DNA of 64,000 nt from the NCBI RefSeq assembly GCF_001895145.1, contig NZ_BDIR01000002.1, positions 62,001-126,000 on the forward strand, read 5' to 3'. Positions 7,264 through 15,330 of the stretch are shown here, one piece after another. Numbering within the stretch: position 1 is the first letter of the stretch; every line of letters begins with the position of its first letter. Under the pieces are notes generated by a model. That model searched no databases. It saw nothing but the letters and a program-made list of their open reading frames with translations, and was not told the origin of the DNA. The translations under genes and the position numbers were made by a program. This stretch comes from Arcobacter sp. LA11. GTDB taxonomy: Bacteria > Campylobacterota > Campylobacteria > Campylobacterales > Arcobacteraceae.

Positions 7264-9451
7264 TAAATGTGTTTGTTGTGATTCTACAGATTTACTTTTT
7301 TCTTCAGCTATACTAATGCCATTTATTACATATCGAGTTTTTGGTTGGAAGCCCATATCAATAGATGATAGTTGGGGTTTAAAAGATATACCAAACACAG
7401 TTAACTATCAGTGTTGTAATACATTAGAATGTAAAAACTGTGGGCACGTTTTTATGGATATCAGATTTGATGATGATGAACTAGATAAGTTATACCATAA
7501 TTATAGAGATAATAAATATGTTGAGGATAGAGAACTTTTTGAACCAGGATATAAAGAGACTAATAAGTCACTAGTAAAAGGATATAACTATCAATATATG
7601 ATTGAGGATTATTTACAAACTTTTCTATCTGATAATTTGAAAGTATTAGATTTTGGTGGAGATACTGGAGTAAATACAATTTTTGTAGAAAAAAATAAGT
7701 CTGAAATTTATATATATGATATTTCAAATAATAAGACTATCTCTAGAGTTAAAAAAATTACTAAAAAAGAGGAACTTTATACTCATAATTTTGATTTAGT
7801 TGTTTGTTCACAAGTATTAGAACATATCCCTTTCCCTCAAAAAATAGTAGATGAAATTTATAATATCTCAGACAAAAATACAATAGTTTATTTTGAAATT
7901 CCATATGAGCCTTTAATGAAAAATGCTCAAAAAGAGAAATATAGATTAAAAAAACATTGGCATGAGCATATAAACTTTTTTTCAAAAGATAGTCTAATAA
8001 AATTATGTGAAAATAGAGGTTTTAAAATACTTGATTTAAAAGAATTTGAAATAAAAATAACTTCTGAGAAGAAAGCTAATATATTAGGTATAGTTTGTAA
8101 AAAAGAAAGTATTAAGAATAAAAATATATTCAATAAAAATCAATTAAAAGAAAATGTATTACAAGAGGTTAGTAAATATTATAATTTAGTTCATAAACCT
8201 AAAAAAAATAAAAAATTTATCCCAGGTGAAACTAGAGTTAATTATGCAGGTAGAGTTTTTGATGAAAAAGAGATGCTTAATCTTGTTGACAGTAGTTTAG
8301 ATTTTTGGTTAACTTATGGAGAATATTCAAAAGATTTTGAGAAAAAGTTAGCAAAATATCTTAATATAAGATGGAGTTTTTTAGTTAATAGTGGCAGTTC
8401 TGCTAATTTACTTGCCTTTTATTCCTTAACCTCTCCATTATTAAACGAGAGACAAATAAAACGAGGTGATGAAGTAATAACTGTAGCAGCAGCTTTTCCT
8501 ACAACGGTAGCTCCTATTGTTCAGTATGGAGCAGTTCCCGTATTTGTTGATGTAGAATTAAATAATTTTAATATTGATATTAATGAACTTGAAAAAGCTT
8601 TAAGTTTTAAAACAAAAGCAATAATGATTGCACATACATTAGGAAATCCTTTTAATTTAAAAGAAGTAAAAGAATTTTGTGATAAACATAAACTTTGGTT
8701 AGTTGAAGATAACTGTGACGCTTTAGGAAGTAAGTATAAAGGTAAATTTACTGGAACCTGGGGTGATCTTGGAACAAGTAGTTTTTATCCACCACATCAT
8801 ATGACTATGGGTGAGGGTGGAGCAGTTTATACGGATAATCCACTACTTAAAAAAATAATCCTTAGTATGAGGGATTGGGGAAGAGATTGCTGGTGTGAAA
8901 GTGGAGTTGATAATACCTGTGGCTCTAGATTTTCAAAAAGTTTTGGAAATTTACCAAAGGGGTATGATCATAAATATGTATATAGTCATTTTGGTTTTAA
9001 TTTAAAAGCTTCAGATATGCAAGCTGCTATTGGTGTTGCTCAGCTTGATAAATTAAATTTATTTATAGAAAAAAGAAAAGAAAATTATAATAAACTATTT
9101 TCTGCATTATCTAAACTTGATCAAATTATTTTAATGCATAAACAAATTGATTCAGAACCAAGTTGGTTTGGCTTTTTAATGACTCTTAAAGAAAATAGTG
9201 AATATCAAAGAAATGAATTTGCTAAGTATTTAGAGAATAATAATATCCAGACAAGAAATCTCTTTGCTGGTAATATATTAAATCATCCATTATTTGATTC
9301 TTTAGCAGAGAATAAAGACTATAGGGTAATTGGTGATTTGGATAATACAAATAGAATTATGAGTGATAGTTTATGGATTGGTCTTTATCCTGAGATGAAA
9401 GAAGAAGCTATTGAATATATGATATTAAAAATAAAGAAATATTTTGAATAA
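7250..9451 (+). CDS. Fusion: zinc-site SAM methyltransferase + RfbH-type CDP-4-keto-6-deoxyglucose 3-dehydrase
   Basis: A 733-residue two-part protein. Residues 1 to about 285 are a class I methyltransferase. It has an N-terminal cysteine cluster (C7, C9, C10; C55, C56, C61, C64) like the zinc-binding domain of sugar C-methyltransferases, and a SAM motif VLDFGGDTG at 132-140. Residues from about 297 to the end match full-length RfbH (E1), a PMP-dependent dehydrase. The usual PLP lysine is replaced by histidine (H516, in YPPHHMT). The [2Fe-2S] cysteines C489, C547, C549 and C557 show the exact C-X57-C-X-C-X7-C spacing of E1. The frame is unbroken between the halves. E1 needs a reductase partner (E3), which is not in the window. 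Confidence 0.88.
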   Translation: MKIVNKCVCCDSTDLLFSSAILMPFITYRVFGWKPISIDDSWGLKDIPNTVNYQCCNTLECKNCGHVFMDIRFDDDELDKLYHNYRDNKYVEDRELFEPGYKETNKSLVKGYNYQYMIEDYLQTFLSDNLKVLDFGGDTGVNTIFVEKNKSEIYIYDISNNKTISRVKKITKKEELYTHNFDLVVCSQVLEHIPFPQKIVDEIYNISDKNTIVYFEIPYEPLMKNAQKEKYRLKKHWHEHINFFSKDSLIKLCENRGFKILDLKEFEIKITSEKKANILGIVCKKESIKNKNIFNKNQLKENVLQEVSKYYNLVHKPKKNKKFIPGETRVNYAGRVFDEKEMLNLVDSSLDFWLTYGEYSKDFEKKLAKYLNIRWSFLVNSGSSANLLAFYSLTSPLLNERQIKRGDEVITVAAAFPTTVAPIVQYGAVPVFVDVELNNFNIDINELEKALSFKTKAIMIAHTLGNPFNLKEVKEFCDKHKLWLVEDNCDALGSKYKGKFTGTWGDLGTSSFYPPHHMTMGEGGAVYTDNPLLKKIILSMRDWGRDCWCESGVDNTCGSRFSKSFGNLPKGYDHKYVYSHFGFNLKASDMQAAIGVAQLDKLNLFIEKRKENYNKLFSALSKLDQIILMHKQIDSEPSWFGFLMTLKENSEYQRNEFAKYLENNNIQTRNLFAGNILNHPLFDSLAENKDYRVIGDLDNTNRIMSDSLWIGLYPEMKEEAIEYMILKIKKYFE

Positions 9452-9821
9452 AGAGTTTATTAGATTTATTTTAATTGGTATAATAAATACAATTGCTGGT
9501 TATAGTTTTTACGCAGGATTTATTTTTATTGGATTTAGCTATTGGCTAGCTGCATTATTTGGAACAATATTAGGAATTATTTTCAATTTTAAAACTATAG
9601 GAAAGTTCGTTTTTAAAAATGAAGATAATAAATTGTTCTTTAGATTTGTTTCTGTTTACATATTAATATACTTTTTAAGTATTTTAATAATAGCAATTGG
9701 TAAAGATTATGGATTTAATGATTATATTGCAGGATTGTTTTCAATTGTTCCTTGTGCAATAGTATCATTTCTATTAAATAAGTTTTATGTATATAAAAAG
9801 GAAAATGATGAAGACTATTAG
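9444..9821 (+). CDS. GtrA family membrane protein
   Basis: A 125-residue protein with four hydrophobic helices. Its opening (FIRFILIGIINTIAGYSFY) is typical of GtrA, and FNFKTIGKFVF follows helix two. It is a presumed helper for moving a lipid-linked sugar across the inner membrane with the GT2 encoded next. It starts with TTG inside the end of the RfbH fusion gene and overlaps the downstream GT2, so the three are coupled. It is only distantly similar to the GtrA at 280-675, which suggests separate partners rather than a recent duplication. Confidence 0.85.
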   Translation: MNKEFIRFILIGIINTIAGYSFYAGFIFIGFSYWLAALFGTILGIIFNFKTIGKFVFKNEDNKLFFRFVSVYILIYFLSILIIAIGKDYGFNDYIAGLFSIVPCAIVSFLLNKFYVYKKENDEDY

Positions 9822-10743
9822 TATAGTTACAACTTGTTTTAATGAAGAAGAAAATGTTGAGTTATTATATGAAAAAGTTAAAGAAGTTTTTAAAAATGAG
9901 CTAAGTGAATATAAATATGAGCATATATTTGTGGATAATTCTTCTGTAGATAATACGGTAGAGATATTAAAAAATATTGCAAAAGATGATAAAAATGTGA
10001 AAATAATAGTTAATTCAAGAAATTTTGGACATATCAGGTCTGGTATGTATGCATTACTTCAAGCAAAAGGAGATGCCGTTATATCTTTGGTTGCTGATTT
10101 TCAAGATCCACCAGAACTTATTCCTACATTAGTAAAAAAATGGGAAGAGAAGAATGATATAGTTGTAATGATAAAAAAAGATAGTGCTGAAAACAAATTT
10201 ATGTTTAAAGTAAGAAAAATTTATTATAGTATTTTAGATAAAGTATCTGAAGTAAAGATTTTTCAAAATTTTACAGGGTTTGGACTTTATGATAAGAAGG
10301 TTATGAAAGCAATTAATAAAATGAATGATCCTTATCCATTTTTTAGAGGTATGATTGCTGAAGTAGGATATAAAGTAGCAAAAATTGATTATAATCAACC
10401 TGTAAGAGAAAGAGGAATAACAAAGAATAATTTTTACACACTATATGATATTGCAATGTTAGGTATTATTAATAATTCTAAAGTACCTTTAAGAATCACT
10501 ATTTTTATAGCAGCAATTACAGCAATATTAAGTTTTTTTGTAGGTCTAGGTTATTTTATTCTTAAGATAATATATTGGGATAGTATGACAATAGGAATAG
10601 CTCCTTTAGTTATTGGAGGTTCTTTTGCTTTTTCAATTTTACTTTTCTTTATGGGAATAATTGGTGAATATATAGGTGCAATATATACACAGATTTTAAA
10701 TAGACCATTAATATTTGAAAAGGAAAGAATTAACTTTGATTAA
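9808..10743 (+). CDS. Glycosyltransferase family 2, polyprenyl-phosphate type (GtrB/ArnC-like)
   Basis: Transfers a sugar from a nucleotide donor to polyprenyl phosphate on the cytoplasmic side. The GT-A domain opens with ISIVTTCFNEEENV. It has HIFVDNSSVDNTVEIL, the NSRNFGH motif and VADFQDPPEL, where the acidic residues bind metal. Two C-terminal membrane helices follow (about residues 225-300). ATGs at 9787, 9805 and 9808 share the frame. The AAAAGG at 9796-9801 favours 9805 or 9808, and I chose 9808 (MKTISIV). It overlaps GtrA at the start. Its stop overlaps the stop of the convergent gene by 4 bases. Confidence 0.9.
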   Translation: MKTISIVTTCFNEEENVELLYEKVKEVFKNELSEYKYEHIFVDNSSVDNTVEILKNIAKDDKNVKIIVNSRNFGHIRSGMYALLQAKGDAVISLVADFQDPPELIPTLVKKWEEKNDIVVMIKKDSAENKFMFKVRKIYYSILDKVSEVKIFQNFTGFGLYDKKVMKAINKMNDPYPFFRGMIAEVGYKVAKIDYNQPVRERGITKNNFYTLYDIAMLGIINNSKVPLRITIFIAAITAILSFFVGLGYFILKIIYWDSMTIGIAPLVIGGSFAFSILLFFMGIIGEYIGAIYTQILNRPLIFEKERINFD

Positions 10744-12167
10744 AAGTCTTGTATTTTGTTAAGTACGGTATATCCTTCAATAACTTTTATTGAATAGTTT
10801 TTATTATATAAGTTTGCAAGCTCTTTATTCTCTGTTGTAAAATATTTATAATAGTTAAAACGTGAATACTTACCACAAAATATTACTGTATCAGGTTTAT
10901 ATTTTTTCATATCTTCTATCATAGCTTTAAATAAATAGTTCTTAATTTTATGATTTTCTTTATCTTTTAATATTTTGTTTAATATAATTAATCCTGCAAA
11001 TCTAGAAGCCCAAATATGTTTTTTTTCTATAGTTAAAGATTGACCTCTTGCAACATCAACTGAGATAATATGAACTTTACTTTTTTGAGGAAGACTATTT
11101 ACAATATTTTCTAATTCATAAAATCTTGGAACAGATGTTATATTTTGAATTATTATATGAGTACTTATAAATATAAAAAATATCATATATCTTTTGTATT
11201 GTTTTTTAATAGAATGAAAATAGATATGAATTAAAAACAAGTAACCGATTGTAAAAAATGGAATTCTATGATATAACCAACCTTTTTTTTGAATTAAATA
11301 GATTAGTAAGGTTGTAAAGAAAAGAGAAATAAATATTTTTATTGATAAATCAATTTTTCTATATGAAAATAGAATCCAAAATGTTATTATTAATAATACT
11401 AATAAACTATCTAAATTTAATAGTAAAAATGTATAACTTTTATTAAATGTTTTTGTATATATCTCTAAAGCTAAGGGTATTGCAATAGAGATATATTCAT
11501 TGAAAAAGATAAAAATAAATAGAAGGTATATAAATCCACTAAGAAAGATAATAAAAAAATCTATTCGTATAATACTTTTTAGATTTTTTTGTTCAATAAG
11601 ATATATTAATTCAATTCCTATAAAAATTAAAAAAAAATGTGGTTTTATGTTAAATCCAAATACTGAAAATAAAGCTATTATGATAAGTGTCTTATTTGAT
11701 AAGTTTATTTTATTTCTATATAGCATACTTAAAATATAGGGTAATATAAAAATCATAAGAAGGTGTTCTCTTTGGCCAAAGTCTGTAGAAATAGTTACCG
11801 TTAGTATAATAAAGAGTAGATATAGATAGCATCTTATTTTTGAAGATTCTTTTTTATAATATGAGGATAAAACCTTATATGATAAATATAAAGAGATAAA
11901 TATAAGTAATATAACAAAAATTACAAATAGTGATTCTTTTGTAAGAAAAGTGATTTTTGAAAATATAGTAGGGATTATTGCATAAATATATATTAATGGA
12001 GGATTTAAAGCTGGTAAATCTGAATAAAGAGTAGCTCCTGATAAAATTTGATTTGCTCCATATAGCATCCATGTAGAGTCAACATTTAAAGGATTAAATT
12101 GAAAATAAGTAAAAACTATAGAGAGTATAAAAAAAGTATAAAAAAAATCAATTATTTTAATTTTCAT
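10740..12167 (-). CDS. Multi-spanning membrane protein, possible GT-C glycosyltransferase
   Basis: A 475-residue protein with about ten hydrophobic helices. An early loop between helices one and two reads NVDSTWMLYGANQILSGA followed by LYSDLPALNPP. An acidic residue in this first outer loop, then a pattern of alternating helices and a soluble C-terminal tail, is how lipid-linked-sugar transferases of the ArnT/PMT type are built. No family was recognised with certainty. It starts exactly where maf ends upstream, so the two are co-transcribed on the minus strand. It may act on the same surface glycans as the convergent cluster, but that is only a positional guess. Confidence 0.55.
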   Translation of the reverse strand: MKIKIIDFFYTFFILSIVFTYFQFNPLNVDSTWMLYGANQILSGATLYSDLPALNPPLIYIYAIIPTIFSKITFLTKESLFVIFVILLIFISLYLSYKVLSSYYKKESSKIRCYLYLLFIILTVTISTDFGQREHLLMIFILPYILSMLYRNKINLSNKTLIIIALFSVFGFNIKPHFFLIFIGIELIYLIEQKNLKSIIRIDFFIIFLSGFIYLLFIFIFFNEYISIAIPLALEIYTKTFNKSYTFLLLNLDSLLVLLIITFWILFSYRKIDLSIKIFISLFFTTLLIYLIQKKGWLYHRIPFFTIGYLFLIHIYFHSIKKQYKRYMIFFIFISTHIIIQNITSVPRFYELENIVNSLPQKSKVHIISVDVARGQSLTIEKKHIWASRFAGLIILNKILKDKENHKIKNYLFKAMIEDMKKYKPDTVIFCGKYSRFNYYKYFTTENKELANLYNKNYSIKVIEGYTVLNKIQDF

Positions 12168-12713
12168 TTAAATATAAACCTTTAGTTTTTCAACACAAAG
12201 TCCCATAGCAGTACTTTCATATCCTACAACACTTTTGATATAAGGTCTACAAAATCCTTCAACCATAATTGCTCCAGCTTTTCCAAAACATTCACCTGAT
12301 TTGATATAGTTCTCTATATCATCTTCATCAAATTCCCTGAATTCATAAGTAGTTATTGAAATATCAATAAGCTCTTTAGTTTTTGATTTAAAAATCATAC
12401 ATGTTATTACAGAAGTTTTATTCCCACTTTGAAGTTCTAACATTCTTCTTGCATCTTTTTCATCTTTTGCTTTTCTAAGTAGTTCACCATTTGAAGTTAC
12501 AACTGAATCTGCAACAAGTAGAGGCATATCTTTACAGCCATATTTTTTAATTAGTTCATTATATTTTCCTAAAGTAGCTTGGTATACAAATGATTTTGGA
12601 TTTGTTGTAGTTATAGAGTCTTCATTAAAGCTTCCACCGTTTTGAATAAAGTCTATGTTGTGTTCTTTTAAAATTTTTGCTCGTGTTGGAGAGTTTGAGC
12701 CTAGTCTTATCAA
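12168..12713 (-). CDS. maf: Maf-type nucleoside triphosphate pyrophosphatase
   Basis: A 181-residue house-cleaning enzyme that hydrolyses non-canonical nucleoside triphosphates. The family signature IRLGSNSPTRAKIL opens the protein. The catalytic acidic segment LLVADSVV is near residue 64-71, and DARRMLELQSGN follows. Length fits the family. It is the first gene of a two-gene minus-strand unit with the membrane protein downstream (no spacing). The upstream gap of 70 bases is shared with the divergent gene at 12784. Confidence 0.9.
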   Translation of the reverse strand: MIRLGSNSPTRAKILKEHNIDFIQNGGSFNEDSITTTNPKSFVYQATLGKYNELIKKYGCKDMPLLVADSVVTSNGELLRKAKDEKDARRMLELQSGNKTSVITCMIFKSKTKELIDISITTYEFREFDEDDIENYIKSGECFGKAGAIMVEGFCRPYIKSVVGYESTAMGLCVEKLKVYI

Positions 12714-12770
12714 GAAAAGCCTTTAGTTTTTTGTAATTGTATCTAAAAAAATTAAATCATAAATTACTTT

Positions 12771-12779
12771 GCTATAATA
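12771..12779 (+). promoter_or_regulatory. Extended -10 promoter element (TGCTATAAT)
   Basis: A perfect TGnTATAAT sequence. Only four bases separate it from the ATG at 12784, so transcription would be expected to begin at or just past that ATG, and no Shine-Dalgarno sequence is present. Either the mRNA is leaderless or translation starts further in. The next in-frame TTG is at codon 25. Confidence 0.55.
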
Positions 12780-12783
12780 CACC

Positions 12784-14073
12784 ATGCAAAATACTAAACA
12801 ATTATCTGGAATATTAATTTTTATATCATTTTTAATTACTATTGTTAGTTATTTTTTGTACAGTGAACTTTTTATATATTCAGGAATATTTGCTTGGCTT
12901 GCATTATCTTTAGTATTTATAAAGACTTCAAATAAGAAACTTTTAATTGTACTTTTAATTTTATCTTTTTTATCTTTTTCTTATAGTTTTTTAAATGATT
13001 TTTTTATTGATTATGAAAGAGCGATTCTTGTTAATCAATATTTACTGACTCTTTTAATCGGAGTAGGTTTTTTAAGACTTATTGCTACACCCAAAAAAGA
13101 AAAAGTAAAAAAACTTCCAAGAGGCAAAGAGTCATTTTTAAAAACATACTTAGGAATACACCTTTTTGGTTCAGTAATAAACCTTTCTTCTTTGATTCTT
13201 GTTGCAGATAAATTATATAAAAAAGGACCTATCTCAAAGTTACAAATTATTTTGCTTACAAGAGCTTTTTCTTCTGATGCATATTGGTCACCTTTTTTTG
13301 TTGCATTTGCAGCAGCTTTAACTTATGCTCCTAATTTATCCACATCTACTATATTATTGACAGGATTAGTTTTAGCTTTTATTGCTTTTTTAGTTACTTA
13401 TTTTGAAGTTATGAATATAAAAAAATACGATATCAAAGAATTTAGAGGTTATCCGATTCATTTTGAAACTTTATATTTACCTTTTCTTTTAGCAATTATG
13501 GTGTTATTTACAAATTTTTATTATCCAAATTTAAAAGTTATATTATTGATTTCATTTTTTTCAATAGTTCTAACAACATTTATACTTCCATTAAAAGTGG
13601 GTTTAAAAAATACAATTTCAAAGTTAAATCATCATGTTACAGATGAGCTACCTAAAATGAAAAATGAAATAGCACTTTTTCTAGTTGCGGGAATGTTTGG
13701 TGTTAGTATTAGTTCTATTCTAGTTGGACTAAATATAAATTTACCTTTTGAGACTTTTAATGGTTTAACAGCATCTTTATTACTTTTAGTATTGATTATA
13801 TTATCATTTGTTGGAATACATCCAATTATATCAATCGCTATTATAGGGAACTGGATGAATGAGTTAAATCATACTTTATTAGCAATGACATTTTTAATGT
13901 CTTGGTCAACTGCAGTTTCAACTTCACCTTTTAGTGGATTAAATCTTACTATGCAAGCAAGGTATAAATTAAATGCAATTGATATATTTAAAATAAATTT
14001 ACCTTATGTTATACGTATGTATATTGTATGTATAATTGTTCTTTTTGTTGTTTCTGATTATTTAAATCTATAA
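12784..14073 (+). CDS. Integral membrane protein of unknown function (possible ion-transporter-like)
   Basis: A 429-residue protein with about eleven hydrophobic helices. I do not recognise the family with confidence. Visible marks are a basic cytoplasmic loop at about residues 103-118, the segment LTRAFSSDAYWSPFF near residue 160, and a C-terminal half with GIHPIISIAIIGNWMN and SWSTAVSTSPFSGLNLT. The two serine/threonine-rich hairpin-like segments are reminiscent of carriers of the ion transporter superfamily, but this is only a resemblance. It stands alone, divergent from maf and convergent with the lipoprotein pair, one base away. Confidence 0.55.
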   Translation: MQNTKQLSGILIFISFLITIVSYFLYSELFIYSGIFAWLALSLVFIKTSNKKLLIVLLILSFLSFSYSFLNDFFIDYERAILVNQYLLTLLIGVGFLRLIATPKKEKVKKLPRGKESFLKTYLGIHLFGSVINLSSLILVADKLYKKGPISKLQIILLTRAFSSDAYWSPFFVAFAAALTYAPNLSTSTILLTGLVLAFIAFLVTYFEVMNIKKYDIKEFRGYPIHFETLYLPFLLAIMVLFTNFYYPNLKVILLISFFSIVLTTFILPLKVGLKNTISKLNHHVTDELPKMKNEIALFLVAGMFGVSISSILVGLNINLPFETFNGLTASLLLLVLIILSFVGIHPIISIAIIGNWMNELNHTLLAMTFLMSWSTAVSTSPFSGLNLTMQARYKLNAIDIFKINLPYVIRMYIVCIIVLFVVSDYLNL

Positions 14074-14074
14074 A

Positions 14075-14662
14075 TTAGTCTATAATTCTTCTTGCAGTCC
14101 AATAGTTTCTTTTGTAATATGGTTTATCTAATTTTGTAAATTTTACACCTTTTATAGAAGCATGCATAAAATCACCATTTCCCATATATATTCCAACATG
14201 TCTATCAAACTTACCTGTTTTGAAAAACACTAAATCACCCATCTCTAATTCAGATCTTTTTATATGTTTTCCTACTCGTATCTGTGTTCTTGTACTTCTT
14301 GGAATATTTATATCAAATTTCTCTTTGTAGATTCTTTGAGTAAAAGCAGAACAATCAATTCCTTTTTTAGAGTTTCCCCCATATCTATATTTAACATTTT
14401 TCCATTCATTATAAAAATCCATTAGGGATTGGTTCATAAGAATTGAATCACTTGGGCTTACAAGTATTCGTCTTTCTTCTGGTAATGTATTTTTATATTC
14501 TTGTGAATTTATAACTTGTTGATATTGTTTTTGATACTCTTTTGTAATAGTGTGTTTATTTGCATTTTCTTCTATAAGGTTGCTATGGATTTGAGTAGTG
14601 TTATTTGTACATCCCCCAATTAGTAAAACTAAACTAATCATAAAAATCGAACTTCTAAGCAT
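14075..14662 (-). CDS. NlpC/P60 family lipoprotein
   Basis: A 195-residue probable murein endopeptidase. The lipobox LIGGC puts the lipidated cysteine at residue 18. The NlpC/P60 domain has the catalytic cysteine in KGIDCSAF and a histidine in RHVGIYMGNG, plus the MGDLVFF strand. Such proteins cut cell-wall stem peptides in the periplasm. It is the downstream member of a tandem pair with 14676-15206, 13 bases apart. The two share the catalytic domain but differ in the N-terminal 85 residues. Confidence 0.88.
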   Translation of the reverse strand: MLRSSIFMISLVLLIGGCTNNTTQIHSNLIEENANKHTITKEYQKQYQQVINSQEYKNTLPEERRILVSPSDSILMNQSLMDFYNEWKNVKYRYGGNSKKGIDCSAFTQRIYKEKFDINIPRSTRTQIRVGKHIKRSELEMGDLVFFKTGKFDRHVGIYMGNGDFMHASIKGVKFTKLDKPYYKRNYWTARRIID

Positions 14663-14675
14663 AAAAATAATACTC

Positions 14676-15206
14676 CTAATAAATTATTCTTTTTACTTTC
14701 CAAAAATGTTTTGAATAGTAATTATTATCAAGTCTTGATATTGTCACTCCTCTTTTTGTAGAGGCATGTAGAAATTTTCCACCTTCTAGATATATTCCAA
14801 CATGTCTAGAGTTAAATCCAGTTTTAAAAAATATTAAATCTCCCATTTCAAGCTCATCTAAAGAGACATTCTTCCCCACTTGTGATTGAAGTGCTGTAGT
14901 TCTTGGGATATTTATATTTAGTCTATCTTTAAACGTTCTTTGTACAAAAGCAGAACAATCAATGCCCTTTTTTGTATTTCCACCATATTTATAAGGAACT
15001 GCTTTCCACGAGTTATATTGTTTATTTAAAGATAAGTATAATTTTTGATAGTTGATATTTTCTGATAATTGATAATCATAGTCCAATCTATTTGGAAATG
15101 TTTTGTCTGTACTAGTAGAGTAATTTGATGAACTACTTTTAAAACTACAAGCTTGAAAATTAAATATAAGAAATAAAAATAAGAAAATATATTTTATAAT
15201 TTTCAC
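14676..15206 (-). CDS. NlpC/P60 family lipoprotein
   Basis: A 176-residue paralogue of the gene just downstream. A hydrophobic signal with lipobox NFQAC puts the lipidated cysteine at residue 20. The C-terminal NlpC/P60 domain has YKYGGNTKKGIDCSAFVQR (catalytic Cys) and SRHVGIYLEGG (His), then the conserved FLHASTKRGV. It probably acts as a cell-wall DL-endopeptidase anchored in the outer membrane. It is first in the two-gene minus-strand unit, and the 120-base gap upstream holds its promoter. Confidence 0.88.
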   Translation of the reverse strand: MKIIKYIFLFLFLIFNFQACSFKSSSSNYSTSTDKTFPNRLDYDYQLSENINYQKLYLSLNKQYNSWKAVPYKYGGNTKKGIDCSAFVQRTFKDRLNINIPRTTALQSQVGKNVSLDELEMGDLIFFKTGFNSRHVGIYLEGGKFLHASTKRGVTISRLDNNYYSKHFWKVKRIIY

Positions 15207-15330
15207 AAATCTTACCTATCAAATCTTTTTTAAAGCATATATTTTAGCTTAAATCAGCCAATAAATCAAATCTTTCACAATCCTTGCATAATTTTGGTTA
15301 TACTTTTAAAAATTGTAAAAAAGGATGATA

